Of a stretch of 64,000 nt of DNA, positions 8,600 to 18,476 are shown piece by piece. Below the pieces are notes generated by a model. The model ran no database searches and was not told where the DNA came from. It worked only from the letters and a program-made list of their open reading frames with translations. Origin of the DNA: Streptomyces violaceoruber (GTDB lineage Bacteria; Actinomycetota; Actinomycetes; Streptomycetales; Streptomycetaceae); contig JODI01000057.1 in the NCBI GenBank assembly GCA_000720805.1, forward strand, positions 1-64,000, in the 5' to 3' direction. Within the stretch, counting starts at the first letter, position 1; every line of letters begins with the position of its first letter. A program made the translations under genes and the position numbers.

Positions 8600-9373
8600 A
8601 TGAACAACGTGGACAAGGTCATGGCCTCGGCCGCCGAGGCGGTCGCCGACGTACCGCAAGGGGCGTCGCTGGCGGTGGGCGGCTTCGGGCTGTGCGGCAT
8701 ACCCACCGCGCTCATCGACGCCCTGCACGCCCAGGGCGCCGGCGGACTGCGCGTCGTCTCCAACAACTGCGGCGTGGACGGCCAGGGTCTCGGCGTCCTG
8801 CTGGCGGCCGGCCGAATCGCCCGGGTGACCGGCTCCTACGTCGGCGAGAACAAGGAGTTCGCCCGCCAGTACCTCGCCGGTGAACTCGAGGTGGAACTCA
8901 CCCCGCAGGGCACCCTCGCCGAACGGCTGCGCGCCGGCGGCACCGGCATCCCCGCCTTCTACACCCCCGCCGGGGTCGGCACCCAGGTCGCCGACGGCGG
9001 CCTGCCCTGGCGCTACGCCCCGGACGGCAGCGTCGCGGTGGCCTCCCTACCCAAGGAGACACGCACCTTCCGCGGCCGGGCGTACGTCCTGGAGGAGGCC
9101 ATCACCACCGACTTCGCACTGGTACGCGCCGCCCGCGGCGACCGGCACGGCAACCTCGTCTTCCACCGCAGCGCCGCCAACTTCAATCCCCTGGCGGCCA
9201 TGGCGGGCCGTATCACGATCGCCGAGGTCGAGGAACTCGTCGAACCCGGCGCCATCGACCCCGACGTCGTCCATCTGCCCGGCATCTACGTCGACCAAGT
9301 CGTGGGCCCCGTCCGCGCCGACGCCAAGGGCATCGAGAAGCGCACCGTCCGCACACGTGAGGAGCGGCACTGA
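8600..9373 (+). CDS. 3-oxoacid CoA-transferase, subunit A
   Basis: 257 aa. This is the glycine-rich CoA-binding subunit: [20 protein letters not shown] near residues 27-46, then [14 protein letters not shown] and the conserved tail [13 protein letters not shown]. With subunit B it moves CoA from a donor such as succinyl-CoA to a 3-oxoacid (acetoacetate or 3-oxoadipate). It lies 68 nt after the FAH-family gene and its stop overlaps the ATG of subunit B (TGATG), which favours equal synthesis. Confidence 0.92.
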   Translation: MNNVDKVMASAAEAVADVPQGASLAVGGFGLCGIPTALIDALHAQGAGGLRVVSNNCGVDGQGLGVLLAAGRIARVTGSYVGENKEFARQYLAGELEVELTPQGTLAERLRAGGTGIPAFYTPAGVGTQVADGGLPWRYAPDGSVAVASLPKETRTFRGRAYVLEEAITTDFALVRAARGDRHGNLVFHRSAANFNPLAAMAGRITIAEVEELVEPGAIDPDVVHLPGIYVDQVVGPVRADAKGIEKRTVRTREERH

Positions 9374-10023
9374 TGGCCTGGACCCGCGACCAGATGGCGG
9401 CCCGCGCCGCCCGCGAACTGCCCGACGGCTCCTACGTGAACCTGGGCATCGGACTGCCCACCCTCATCCCCAACCACCTCCCGCCCGGCGTCCACGTGGT
9501 GCTGCACTCGGAGAACGGCATCCTGGGCACCGGCCCCTACCCCTACGACGACGAGGTCGACCCCGACCTGATCAACGCGGGCAAGGAGACCGTCACCGTG
9601 CTGCCGGGGGCGTCCTTCTTCGACTCGGCTCTGTCCTTCGGGATGATCCGCGGTGGCCGCATCGACGTCGCCGTGCTGGGCGGCATGCAGGTCTCCGCGG
9701 CCGGTGACCTCGCCAACTGGACCGTACCCGGCAAGATGATCAAAGGCATGGGCGGTGCCATGGACCTGGTGCACGGTGCCCGCAAGGTCATCGTCCTCAT
9801 GGAGCACACCGCCAAGGACGGCTCACCGAAGATCGTTGACGAGTGCACGCTCCCGCTGACCGGGCGCGGCTGCGTCCACCGGATCATCACCGACCTCGCC
9901 GTCCTCGACATCACGGCCGACGGCCTGTCCCTCGTCGAACTCGCCCCTGAAGTGTCCCTCTCGGACGTCCGCGAGCGCACCGAACCGGAGGTGGGAATGG
10001 CGCTCTCCGTCCCCCGCAGTTGA
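9373..10023 (+). CDS. 3-oxoacid CoA-transferase, subunit B
   Basis: 216 aa catalytic subunit. The active-site Glu lies in [12 protein letters not shown] (residues about 37-48), the position that forms the glutamyl-CoA thioester in this family. [20 protein letters not shown] and [20 protein letters not shown] are typical of the fold. The start ATG overlaps the stop of subunit A. It ends the operon; 183 nt later the convergent glycosidase gene ends, with no strong hairpin seen between them. Confidence 0.92.
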   Translation: MAWTRDQMAARAARELPDGSYVNLGIGLPTLIPNHLPPGVHVVLHSENGILGTGPYPYDDEVDPDLINAGKETVTVLPGASFFDSALSFGMIRGGRIDVAVLGGMQVSAAGDLANWTVPGKMIKGMGGAMDLVHGARKVIVLMEHTAKDGSPKIVDECTLPLTGRGCVHRIITDLAVLDITADGLSLVELAPEVSLSDVRERTEPEVGMALSVPRS

Positions 10024-10206
10024 CCCCGCCACCAGGAAGAACCCTCCGCATGTGTCCTGTCCTCACCCAGCCCTCCAGCAGGCAGCGGCTCACTCCGGGG
10101 CCGGCCGGCGCTGCCCAAGATCGTCCCGCCAGCCGACCGAAACGCGACACATAGGTGGACACGCGACTTCCTGCGCAGGACACCGGCGGGCGTGTTCGCG
10201 GATCCG

Positions 10207-11145
10207 TCAGGACGGCACGTCGCCGCCCCGCAGTACGGGCGTACGGTCCGACCGCAGTTCCAGGTCGAACACCGCGTCCCGCTCGCAGCACAACCGGCCG
10301 TCGCGCACCGTCAGTGGGGCGGCCTGAATGCAGGAGCGCTGCCCGTCGGCAAGGTGTGTGAAGTAGAAGAGGTGGGCGTCCTCGCCCTGGGACAGCGCGA
10401 AGGCGTGATGGCCGATCGCCTCGTCGCCCGGACGGCTGCCCTTGCCCGCCAGCAGCGGCTCGTCCTGCCGCGTCCAGTGGGTCAGGTCGTCTGAGCGGTA
10501 GACCAGCAGCCCGGACCAGTAGTCGGTGACCATCCAGTAACCGCCGGCGTGACGGAAGACGTTGGGTCCCTCCTGGGCCTGCTTGTCGAGCGCCGGGCCC
10601 ACGTCCTGCCACTCGTACAGGTCCGCCGAGTCCGCCGCGTGTATGTGGGAGCCGCCGGTCTCGTCCTTGAACCACATCCGCCAGCCCCCGTCGGGCAGCG
10701 GCCATACGGACGCGTCGATGACCCGGTCGCTGCCGAGGTCGACCAGCGACTCGAAGCGCCAGTGCTCCAGGTCGCGGGAGGTGTAGTGCAGGATGTGCGC
10801 CTCGCCGCCCCAGTCGGTCGGCACCCCGGACACGTAGGACACGTACATGTGATAGGTCCCGTCGTGCCACAGGATCTCCGGTGCCCAGTAGGTGTTGCGG
10901 CCCGGCTCGTAGGTCAGGCCCTGGGCGATTCCGCGGTATGTCCAGCTGCGGCCGCCGTCCGCGCTGGTGGCGATGCCGATGTCGGTGCCGTGGACCCAGC
11001 CGAAGCCCTCGGTGGTGAGGTCGGCGCGGCGGGCGGTGTAGAACATCCACCACTCGGCGGTCTCCCGGTTGCGGATCAGCGTGGGATCGGCGGCGCCGTC
11101 GTGGACCGGATCGCGGAACAGCGGGGCGTCGGGGGAGAGGTTCAA
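10207..11145 (-). CDS. GH43-like (five-bladed propeller) glycoside hydrolase
   Basis: 312 aa. Blade motifs recur: FRDPVHDGAADPTLIR (likely catalytic-base Asp region), EWWMFYTARR, NTYWAPEILWHDGTYHMY, RVIDASVWPLPDGGWRMWF and QEGPNVFRHAGGYWMVTDYW (candidate acid Glu). These fit the GH43/GH32 clan, whose bacterial members release arabinose or xylose. No signal peptide is seen, so it should act inside the cell on imported oligosaccharides. The start is TTG 11145 with AGGAG about 10 nt upstream. It is the last gene of the leftward importer and glycosidase operon. The exact subfamily is uncertain. Confidence 0.78.
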   Translation of the reverse strand: MNLSPDAPLFRDPVHDGAADPTLIRNRETAEWWMFYTARRADLTTEGFGWVHGTDIGIATSADGGRSWTYRGIAQGLTYEPGRNTYWAPEILWHDGTYHMYVSYVSGVPTDWGGEAHILHYTSRDLEHWRFESLVDLGSDRVIDASVWPLPDGGWRMWFKDETGGSHIHAADSADLYEWQDVGPALDKQAQEGPNVFRHAGGYWMVTDYWSGLLVYRSDDLTHWTRQDEPLLAGKGSRPGDEAIGHHAFALSQGEDAHLFYFTHLADGQRSCIQAAPLTVRDGRLCCERDAVFDLELRSDRTPVLRGGDVPS

Positions 11146-11200
11146 TGCGGCTCCTGGATTTTCTCGACGCCGATCGTCGTCCGCGTCGTCGCGGGGGTCG

Positions 11201-13291
11201 TCATGCGGCGCTTGCGGAAGTGAAAGCGTCCGCGACAGCGGCGCCCTCGCGGACGAAGACCGGAACGCGCTCCAGCGGGGCGGCCACGTCGGGTGTCGTG
11301 CCGCCCTCGTGGAACTCGCCCGTGGCGGTGTCGGTCCAGCGGGTACCGTCCGGCAGATAGACGGTGCGGCTGCGGGCGCCCCCCTCGGTGACCGGCGCGA
11401 CCAGGATGTCGGGGCCCAGCAGGAACTGGTCGTCGACGGTCCAGGCCTGGTCGTCGCCCGGGAAGCCGAAGAGCAACGGCCGCATGACGGGGGCGCCGGT
11501 GCGGTGCGCCTGCTCGGACAGCTCCAGCAGATACGGGCGCAGGCGCTCGCGCAACCGCAGGTGTTCGGCGAGGATCGGGTACGCCCGCGGTCCGTAGGAC
11601 CAGACCTCGTTCGGCCCGCCGGTCATGTCTGCCGAGAAGGCGGGCCAGTTGGGCTCACGGTCGCCGTGCAGGCGCATGACCGGGCTGAAGGTGCCGTACT
11701 GGAACCAGCGGACCAGCACCTCCTGATACGCGGGATCGGCCGGGTCGCCACCCGCGAAGCCGCCGATGTCGGTGTTCCACCACGGGATGCCGCTCATCGC
11801 GACGTTCAGCCCGGCCCGCACCTGCTGGGCCAGCGACTCGAAGGTGGGGCGGATGTCGCCGGACCACAGGGCGGCGCCGTAGCGCTGGCTGCCGGCCCAG
11901 GCGGAGCGGACCAGGATGAACGGGCGGTCCTCGCCGTCCTCGCCCAGCCCGTCGGCGACGGCGCGCGCCTGCATGAGCCCGTACAGATTGCCGACCTGGA
12001 CTCCGGGGCCCGCGGAGTAGACCGCGCGGGCGGCGAGTTCCGGGGGCAGGTCGGGCTCGCAGGCGTCCAGCCAGAACGCGGTGACGCCGAGTGCCCGGTA
12101 GTGCTCGCGCAGCTGCTGCCAGAGGTGGCGGCGGGCGGCGGGGTCGGTGGGGTCGATGTACGCCATCGGCTGGTGGTTCTCGCCGTGGCCCCGGGAGGGC
12201 CAGGGGAAGGTCAGCAGGCCGCCGTGGCTGTCACCGACGAGGTGTCCGGCGGCCAGCAGGGCGTCGTGGTTGCCGCTCCCGGGCTCCACCGTCGGCCAGA
12301 CGGACACCGCGAGCTTGACGCCGAGCGAGTCCAGCTCCTTGACCATCGCGTCCGGGTCGGGCCAGTCGGTCTCGTCGAAGTGCCAGTCGCCCATACGGGT
12401 CCAGTGGAAGAAGTCGCAGATGATCACCGACAGCGGCAGCCCGCGCTCCTTGTACTCGCGGGCGACGGCCAGGAGTTCGTCCTGCGTGCGGTAACGCAGC
12501 TTGGACTGCCAGAAACCGGCCGCCCATTCGGGCAGCAGCGGCGGATGGCCGGTGGCGTCGGCGTACGCCTCCATGATCTCGGCCGGAGTGTCGCCCGCCG
12601 TGACCCAGTAGTCGATCTGACCGGCCGAGTCGGCGACCCAGCGCGTGGTGTCCGCGCCCAGCTCGACCCGGCCCGTCGCCGGGTTGTTCCACAGCAGCCC
12701 GTAGCCACGGGAGGAGTGCAGAAAGGGGATGGCGGCGATGGTGTTGCCCTGGACCAGGTCGACCACCAGGCCCTTCTGGTCCAGGCGGCCGTGCAGATGC
12801 TGGCCGAGGCCGTGGATCCGCTCGCCGTCGTACGCCTCGAAGCTCTGCTCGATGCGATACGTGCCGTCGCCGAGCGGTGCGTATGCGCGCGGCTCCGGAT
12901 ACCAGGTGTACGGCCGCTTGTCGGCGAGCAGTTCGCGACCCGTGGCGGTGTGCAGGAAGCGCAGCTTGCCGCTCTGATCGGCCTCGACCGTGAGCCTGCC
13001 GTTGACGAGGCGGGCGGTGCCGTCGTCGTACGCGGTCACAGTGGCGGGCGGGCCGGCGGCGGGGACGTCGAGGGCCCCGGGGAGCGTGTCGTCGATCTCG
13101 CCGGAGGTGACGGCGTTGCCGGCGTGGGTGACGGCGGTGCCGTCGAGGCTGCGGCCGGAGATCGCGCCGTCACTCTCTCGGACGGCGCGGGCGCGGACCC
13201 GAACCGAGTGCGGGCCCCACGGCTCGACGACCAGGACCTCGTGCGGTGCGCGCCGTTCGAGGGCGCCGCGCTGTGCGCTGAAGAGAGCCAT
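11201..13291 (-). CDS. GH31 alpha-xylosidase / alpha-glucosidase
   Basis: 696 aa. The GH31 nucleophile region AFWLDACEPDL is followed by the second signature, WSGDIRPTFESLAQQVRAGL then NVAMSGIPWWNTDIGGF, and by the barrel end WFQYGTFSPVMRLHG. An N-terminal galactose-mutarotase-like domain precedes the barrel. No secretion signal is present. Family members remove alpha-linked xylose or glucose from non-reducing ends. Among these neighbours alpha-xylosidase activity on xyloglucan fragments is the better fit, but the motif alone does not settle it. It lies 15 nt after the GH51 gene. Confidence 0.9.
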   Translation of the reverse strand: MALFSAQRGALERRAPHEVLVVEPWGPHSVRVRARAVRESDGAISGRSLDGTAVTHAGNAVTSGEIDDTLPGALDVPAAGPPATVTAYDDGTARLVNGRLTVEADQSGKLRFLHTATGRELLADKRPYTWYPEPRAYAPLGDGTYRIEQSFEAYDGERIHGLGQHLHGRLDQKGLVVDLVQGNTIAAIPFLHSSRGYGLLWNNPATGRVELGADTTRWVADSAGQIDYWVTAGDTPAEIMEAYADATGHPPLLPEWAAGFWQSKLRYRTQDELLAVAREYKERGLPLSVIICDFFHWTRMGDWHFDETDWPDPDAMVKELDSLGVKLAVSVWPTVEPGSGNHDALLAAGHLVGDSHGGLLTFPWPSRGHGENHQPMAYIDPTDPAARRHLWQQLREHYRALGVTAFWLDACEPDLPPELAARAVYSAGPGVQVGNLYGLMQARAVADGLGEDGEDRPFILVRSAWAGSQRYGAALWSGDIRPTFESLAQQVRAGLNVAMSGIPWWNTDIGGFAGGDPADPAYQEVLVRWFQYGTFSPVMRLHGDREPNWPAFSADMTGGPNEVWSYGPRAYPILAEHLRLRERLRPYLLELSEQAHRTGAPVMRPLLFGFPGDDQAWTVDDQFLLGPDILVAPVTEGGARSRTVYLPDGTRWTDTATGEFHEGGTTPDVAAPLERVPVFVREGAAVADAFTSASAA

Positions 13292-13306
13292 GGATTGAGG
13301 CGTTCC

Positions 13307-14851
13307 TTATCGGTTCTGGCCGCTGGTGACAGCCAGGCGGATGACGTTCCAGGACAGCGGCGGCAGCGTGGAGGTCAGCACGTCACCGGTGACGGTGCTG
13401 GCGTCGACCGTGCGGGGGGCGACCCGTTCGGGTTCCGTCAGGGTGTTGCGGGCGTCGGGGTCGTCGTCGCTGAGCAGCAGGTGCTCCACGACCCGGACGC
13501 CGCCGAGCCCGCGCAGGTCGACTTCGAGCGGGAGCTCGGCCGTCCGGCTGCGGTTGACGGCGAAGACGGTGATCGTGCCGGCTTCCTCGTCGTGGGTGGC
13601 GGTGGCGTGCAGCAGGTCGACCTCGCCGAAGCGTCCGGTGCTGTGGGTCGGGCTGTCCACCTCGACCCGCAGCACCCGGCCGCGTCCGTACCGCGAGGCC
13701 TGGGCGAAGGGGAAGAAGGTGGTCTGCCGCCAGGAGGGGCCGCCCGGTTCGGTCATGATCGGGGCGATGACGTTGACGAGCTGGGCGAGGGAGGCGGAGG
13801 TGACCCGGTCGGCGTGCCGCAGCAGGGCGATCATCAGCGAGCCGACGAGGACGGCGTCGGTGAGGGTGTAGCTGTTCTCCAGCAGGCGGGGGGCCCGGGG
13901 CCAGTCGTCCTCGGGCCCTGCCGGGGGCGGCGAGGCGGGTTCGTTGTGCCAGACGTTCCACTCGTCGAAGGAGATCATGATCTTCTTGTCGGACTTCAGG
14001 GTGGCGCCCACATGGTCGCAGGCGGCGACCGCCGCCTCGATGTAGCGCTCCATTTCCACCGCCGAGGCGATGAAGGAGTCGAGGTCGGGCTTCTCCCGGT
14101 CGAGGCCGTAGTAGGTGTGCAGGGAGATGTACTCCACCTTGTCGTAGCACTCGGTCAGCACCGTCGACTCCCAGCTGCCGAAGGTCGGCATCGCGAAGCT
14201 GGAGGAGCCGCACAGGACCAGCTCGAGGCCGGGGTCGATCTGCTTCATGAGATTGGCGGTCTCACGGGCCAGGGGGGCGTACTCCTGCGCCGTCTTGTGG
14301 CCGATCTGCCAGGGGCCGTCCATCTCGTTGCCCAGGCACCACATGCGGATGCCGAACGGTTCCTTGTTGCCGTGCGCGGCACGCAGGTCGGACAGCTCGG
14401 TGCCGCCGGGGTGGTTCGCGTAGTCCAGCAGCCGGCCGGCGTCCTCCACGCCACGGGTGCCGAGGTTGACGGCCATCATCGGCTCGACGCCCGACTTGGC
14501 GCAGAAGTCCATGAACTCGGCGAGGCCGAACTCGTTGGTCTCGGTGGACCGCCAGGCCGGCTCCAGCCGCCGCGGCCGCCCCTCGACCGGGCCGACGCTG
14601 TCCTCCCAGCGGTAGCCGGACACGAAGTTCCCGCCCGGGTAGCGGACCGTGGTGACACCCAGCTCCCTGACGAGGGCGAGTACGTCCTCGCGCAGACCGG
14701 CCTCGTCGGCGTCGGGGTGGCCGGGCTCGTGGATGCCGTCGTAGACGCAGCGGCCCAGGTGCTCGACGAAGGAGCCGTAGAGCCGCGGGTTGACGGCACC
14801 GATGCCGAAGGCGGGGTCGAGGGTGAAACGGGCAGGGCGGGGCGAAGACAT
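13307..14851 (-). CDS. GH51 alpha-L-arabinofuranosidase
   Basis: 514 aa, the normal size of intracellular GH51 enzymes. PRLYGSFVEHLGRCVYDGI opens the barrel and TTVRYPGGNFVSGYRWED follows. The acid/base Glu is in MWCLGNEMDGPWQIGHK and the nucleophile Glu in MISFDEWNVWH. A beta-sandwich domain ends the chain. It removes terminal arabinofuranose from arabinan, arabinoxylan or arabinosylated xyloglucan pieces. It lies 33 nt behind the permease gene with its own AAGGACG site. Confidence 0.93.
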   Translation of the reverse strand: MSSPRPARFTLDPAFGIGAVNPRLYGSFVEHLGRCVYDGIHEPGHPDADEAGLREDVLALVRELGVTTVRYPGGNFVSGYRWEDSVGPVEGRPRRLEPAWRSTETNEFGLAEFMDFCAKSGVEPMMAVNLGTRGVEDAGRLLDYANHPGGTELSDLRAAHGNKEPFGIRMWCLGNEMDGPWQIGHKTAQEYAPLARETANLMKQIDPGLELVLCGSSSFAMPTFGSWESTVLTECYDKVEYISLHTYYGLDREKPDLDSFIASAVEMERYIEAAVAACDHVGATLKSDKKIMISFDEWNVWHNEPASPPPAGPEDDWPRAPRLLENSYTLTDAVLVGSLMIALLRHADRVTSASLAQLVNVIAPIMTEPGGPSWRQTTFFPFAQASRYGRGRVLRVEVDSPTHSTGRFGEVDLLHATATHDEEAGTITVFAVNRSRTAELPLEVDLRGLGGVRVVEHLLLSDDDPDARNTLTEPERVAPRTVDASTVTGDVLTSTLPPLSWNVIRLAVTSGQNR

Positions 14852-14884
14852 GGTGCGTCCTTGGAGGATCGGAAGTGACGGTCT

Positions 14885-15709
14885 TTACTTCAGGCCCGAG
14901 GTCGAGACCCCGGTGACGAAGCCCTTCTGCAGGACCAGGAAGAGCAGCAGGACGGGGATGATGTACATGACCGCGCCGGCCGCGAGGAGGTTGTTGATCG
15001 ACGCGCCGGTGGAGGGGACGACGTACTCGGTGGCCACCGCGACGGCCAGGGTGGTGTGGTCCGTACTGAGCAGCAGCGACGGAGCGATGTAGTCACCCCA
15101 GGTCCAGGTGAACGACAGCACCACGCTGGTGGCCAGCACCGGCCAGGACTGCGGCAGGAAGATCCGCCAGAAGATCCGGCCGTAGCCGCAGCCGTCGACG
15201 ATCGCGGCCTCCTCCAGCTCGCGGGGCATGTTCGCGAAGAACTGCCGGAACAGGAAGATCAGGTAGGGGGCGCCGGCCAGTCCCCACAGGACCCAGGGCC
15301 AGTAGGTGTCGACCATCCCGGTCTTGGCGAAGATGATGTAGGTGGGGATGAGGGTGATCATCGCCGGCATCATCATCGTGGACAGCAGAACCCCGAAGAG
15401 GAACCCCTTGCCCCGGGCGCGCAGCCGGGCGAACCCGAAGCCCGCCCAGGCCGAGCTGAGCGTGACCAGCACCGAATAGATGACGGCGATGGTCAGGGAG
15501 TTCCTGGCGTAGGCGAGGTAGGGGATCTGCGTGAGGGCCCGGGAGAAGTTGCTCCACTCCCACTCGTGGGGCGTCCAGTGCAGCGGGTAGGCGGCCAGCT
15601 CGGAGGTGTCCTTGAGCGCGGTGATGACCAGCCAGCCGAAGGGGCTGATGAACAGCGTGGCCAGCGCGATGAGGATCAGATACATGCTGGTGCGACGAGC
15701 GAGAATCAT
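14885..15709 (-). CDS. carbohydrate ABC transporter permease (MalG/LacG type)
   Basis: 274 aa with about six membrane segments (SMYLILIALATLFISPFGWL first). The EAA loop that meets the ATPase reads EEAAIVDGCGYGRIFWRIFL (A-A-x3-G-x9-I-x-L-P pattern). The start is ATG 15709, overlapping the stop of the partner permease by 4 nt. No ATPase gene is present here. As in most Streptomyces sugar importers of this class, a shared MsiK-type ATPase encoded elsewhere is expected to energise it. Confidence 0.92.
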   Translation of the reverse strand: MILARRTSMYLILIALATLFISPFGWLVITALKDTSELAAYPLHWTPHEWEWSNFSRALTQIPYLAYARNSLTIAVIYSVLVTLSSAWAGFGFARLRARGKGFLFGVLLSTMMMPAMITLIPTYIIFAKTGMVDTYWPWVLWGLAGAPYLIFLFRQFFANMPRELEEAAIVDGCGYGRIFWRIFLPQSWPVLATSVVLSFTWTWGDYIAPSLLLSTDHTTLAVAVATEYVVPSTGASINNLLAAGAVMYIIPVLLLFLVLQKGFVTGVSTSGLK

Positions 15710-16722
15710 TTCTTGGCCTCCGGCTCGAAGTTGTAGAACACCGCACCGGAGCTCAGCTTGAAGATCACAGCGGTGATGACGAGGATCACGGCGAACAGCA
15801 CCCACAGCAGCGCGGAGGCGTAGCCGAAGCGGCCGTATGCGAGGTACTGCGCGAACACGTTGATCATGTAGAGGTAGTCGCCCTGAGGCACTGTGGTGAC
15901 CCCGGCGGTACCCGGATTCGCCGCCAGGAGCAGGGGCATCGCGCTCTGCAGGGCCCCGATGACACCGGTGATGACCTGGAAGAAGATCACGGGCGACAGC
16001 AGGGGGATGGTGATCTTCCGGAACACCTGCCAGGCACTTGCTCCGTCGAGGCGTGCGGCCTCGTGCAGTTCCTTGGGCATGTCCTGCAGCCCCGCCAAGG
16101 AAATGATCATGGCGTTTCCGCAGCCCCAGAGGGTGAGCATCATCAGTACGTACCGGGCGTAGGGATCGGTGAGCCAGGAGACCGGGTTGATGTCGGCGAA
16201 GCCGAGGAGGCCGTTGGCGGCGCCGGCGTCACGGTCGAAGATCATCTTGAAGGCCATCGCCGCACCCACCGGCGGGAAGACCGCCGGCAGGTAGAGCAGG
16301 GTCCGGAAGACGCCCCGGCCCCGGATCGGGCGGTTGAGCAGCACCGCGAGGGCGAGTCCCGCGATGATGCCCAGCGGCACGACGACCGCGACGAAGACTC
16401 CGGTGCGGACCAGGGTGTCCCGGGTGACCGGATCCGAGAGCAGTTCCTTGTAGTTGTCCAGTCCGATGAAACTCGCGTTCTTGGAGATTCCGTCGGAGTT
16501 GGTAAGGCTCAGCCACAGGGCGTACCCCAGGGGATACAGCGTGAGGCCGAGGAACCCGAGCGCCCACGGCGTGACACAGAGATAGAAGACCCGTGACTGT
16601 TGGCGGGCCATTGCGCCCCCGCGGCCGGCCCGCCGGTCTCTTTCCCGGTCGGCGGTCACCCGCGTGCTTCCGGAGGGCTTCGCGGACTGGACGGAGGCTT
16701 CGGCGAGCCGGCCCGTACTCAC
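15706..16722 (-). CDS. carbohydrate ABC transporter permease (MalF type)
   Basis: 338 aa. Hydrophobic segments begin at FYLCVTPWALGFLGLTLYPL. The EAA loop reads ELHEAARLDGASAWQVFRKI then TIPLLSP. The start is GTG 16722, whose GTGA overlaps the stop of the binding-protein gene. A shorter start at ATG 16611 is possible; the first 37 residues are polar and cytoplasmic. It pairs with the downstream permease to form the membrane channel. Confidence 0.9.
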   Translation of the reverse strand: MSTGRLAEASVQSAKPSGSTRVTADRERDRRAGRGGAMARQQSRVFYLCVTPWALGFLGLTLYPLGYALWLSLTNSDGISKNASFIGLDNYKELLSDPVTRDTLVRTGVFVAVVVPLGIIAGLALAVLLNRPIRGRGVFRTLLYLPAVFPPVGAAMAFKMIFDRDAGAANGLLGFADINPVSWLTDPYARYVLMMLTLWGCGNAMIISLAGLQDMPKELHEAARLDGASAWQVFRKITIPLLSPVIFFQVITGVIGALQSAMPLLLAANPGTAGVTTVPQGDYLYMINVFAQYLAYGRFGYASALLWVLFAVILVITAVIFKLSSGAVFYNFEPEAKK

Positions 16723-18077
16723 TTGACCAGCTTCTTGCCGTTCGCGAGCTGCTTGTTGATCCCGGAGTTGAGCTGGTCCGCGAGCTTTCCCACGGCCAGG
16801 TTCCCCTTGATCGCCGCGGGCATCACCTGGTTGACCACGGCATCGAGGGCGTCGAGCCGAGCGTAGGGGGTGAACGAGATCACCGAGAAGAAGGGCAGCT
16901 CCTTCTCCTGCACCGCGTAGGCCTCCTTCTGGTAGGCCTCGGTCTGCGGCAGCAGGGGGCGCAGGGACTTCAGTGCGGGCAGACCGCCGCCGCTTTCCGC
17001 ACGCGCCTTGGCAGGCGCACCGCCGAGGAAGTACTCGTACGCCGCCCAGGCCGCGTCCTTGTTCTTGCCGGCCTTGGGCATCCAGTAGCCGGTCGCTCCG
17101 GAGCAGGAGCTCACCCGGGTGCTGCCGAACTGCGGGGCGGGGGCGAAGCGCGCGGTCTTCGCGCTCTTCTTGTCGGTGGCGACCATGCCGCCGAACCAGT
17201 AGCCGTCGGTGGCGATCGCCATGCGGTCGGCCTGGAAGGTGGGCCAGTCCCAGCCGTTGGGGTCGGGGTTGGCGATGCTGGGCGTGATACCGGCCTTGGC
17301 CAGCTTCAGATACCAGGTGAGGGCCTTGATCCCCTCCGGGCTGGAGAAGTCGACGGCGGAGAAGTCGTCGGTGAAGAGCCGGCCCCCCTGGGAGGCGATC
17401 ATGGTCAGGAAGTTCGCGGTGTTGCCGGCGAAGCTCAGCCCGTAGACCTTGGCCTTCTTGCCGGTCTGAGTGAGGGCCTGGCCCTTCTCGAAGACCTCGT
17501 CGTAGGTCATCGGCTCGGTGTCGCTGGGGTAGTCCACACCGGCCTTGTCGAACAGCCCGGTGTTGTACCAGACCATGTTGTCCTGGGAGTAGTCCTTCAC
17601 CATCCCGTAGCGGGGGCCCTTGCCCTGCGTCGTACCGTCGTAGCGCCAGACGTCGTTGACCGGGTCCAGGTCGCTGACCTTGAGGATGCTGCTCTTGGCG
17701 AAGTAGTCGTCCAGGTCCTCGGCGACACCGTGCGCCGCGAGGTAAGGGGCTTCCACGGCGCCCTGACCGCGGACGATGTCCGGGGGGCTGCCGGCGGTGA
17801 GCATGGCGGTCAGCCGGGTGAGGTCGTACTTGAGGATCGTGAGTTTGAGGCCGAGCGCCTTCTCGGCCGCCTTGATGGCGGCGGGGTCTCCCAGCTCCGT
17901 GCCGCTCGCCATGATGGTCACCGTGGCCTTGCCCCCGGCCTTGCCCCCGGACTTGTCCGAGGACACCGAGCCGGCGCACCCCGTCAACAGGCCACCTCCG
18001 GTGGCCGCCGCGGCGACGCCGACCGAAGTGGTGAGGAACCCACGACGTGTCATCGCAGTTCCGGCTATGGACCGCAT
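16719..18077 (-). CDS. sugar-binding lipoprotein of the ABC importer (family 1 SBP)
   Basis: 452 aa. The leader holds a twin-Arg stretch (MTRRGFLTTSVGVAAAATGG) and a lipobox LLTGC, so it is exported, possibly by Tat, and lipid-anchored outside the membrane. The mature part has typical family-1 landmarks: ATVTIMASGTELGD, YSQDNMVWYNTGLFDKAGVD and MAIATDGYWFGGMVATDKKS. It captures the oligosaccharide for the two permeases. It is the first gene of the leftward operon. Upstream are a tandem repeat (18109-18175) and a LacI operator (18311-18330). Starting at the in-frame ATG 18053 would also leave a full signal peptide. Confidence 0.93.
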   Translation of the reverse strand: MRSIAGTAMTRRGFLTTSVGVAAAATGGGLLTGCAGSVSSDKSGGKAGGKATVTIMASGTELGDPAAIKAAEKALGLKLTILKYDLTRLTAMLTAGSPPDIVRGQGAVEAPYLAAHGVAEDLDDYFAKSSILKVSDLDPVNDVWRYDGTTQGKGPRYGMVKDYSQDNMVWYNTGLFDKAGVDYPSDTEPMTYDEVFEKGQALTQTGKKAKVYGLSFAGNTANFLTMIASQGGRLFTDDFSAVDFSSPEGIKALTWYLKLAKAGITPSIANPDPNGWDWPTFQADRMAIATDGYWFGGMVATDKKSAKTARFAPAPQFGSTRVSSCSGATGYWMPKAGKNKDAAWAAYEYFLGGAPAKARAESGGGLPALKSLRPLLPQTEAYQKEAYAVQEKELPFFSVISFTPYARLDALDAVVNQVMPAAIKGNLAVGKLADQLNSGINKQLANGKKLVK

Positions 18078-18108
18078 AATTGCCTGCCTTTCAGGGGCTG
18101 TTACGGGC

Positions 18109-18175
18109 TTTGCTGGTACGACGGGGGGTGGCGTTTCGCTGGTACGACGGGGGGGTGGCGTTTTGCTGGCGCGAC
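18109..18175. repeat. tandem repeat of about 26 bp, 2.6 copies, in the SBP leader
   Basis: Unit 1 at 18109-18133 (TTTGCTGGTACGACGGGG...GGCG), unit 2 at 18134-18160 (two bases longer), partial unit 3 at 18161-18175. They lie 32-98 bp upstream of the binding-protein start, between it and the LacI operator, so they would fall in or near the 5' leader. They could bind a regulator or change leader folding. Slippage in the G-run explains the length difference. Confidence 0.75.
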
Positions 18176-18310
18176 AATGCCGTCCAGCGCCAGGATGAAT
18201 ACCGAAGTTGTGGACGCACGTCGGATCGATGACGTCAGCGCAGCTCAGGCGGCGGCGTGAAGGCCGGGGAGCACGCTTGATCGAATGAAATGAATGTGCG
18301 GCAGACCGGC

Positions 18311-18330
18311 TTTTGACCGGTCAAACGCTG
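18311..18330. promoter_or_regulatory. LacI-family operator, site 1
   Basis: TTTGACCGGTCAAA at 18312-18325 is a perfect 14-bp palindrome with the CG-type centre usual for LacI operators. Its extended form, continuing as CGCTG, recurs inverted at 18471-18494. It lies 234 bp from the binding-protein start, upstream of the leader repeat, suited to repressing the leftward operon. Confidence 0.75.
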
Positions 18331-18476
18331 CGGGGCAAGACGTTAGCCACGGGTGTCGGGTGCGTCAAGAAGTCGTGTCAATCTCTTTTTGAGGGTGACC
18401 GGAGACCCGCGGGAATCCTGAATGGTGCACGCCTTGACTGCGCTCTTCGGCCGCTGTAAGAATCCAGGCCGGTCAG

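Noticed and set aside
11069..14878. Plus-strand open frame of over 1200 codons opposite GH31 and GH51
   Set aside because: Antisense to well-defined glycosidases; no domain or ribosome site. A composition artefact.
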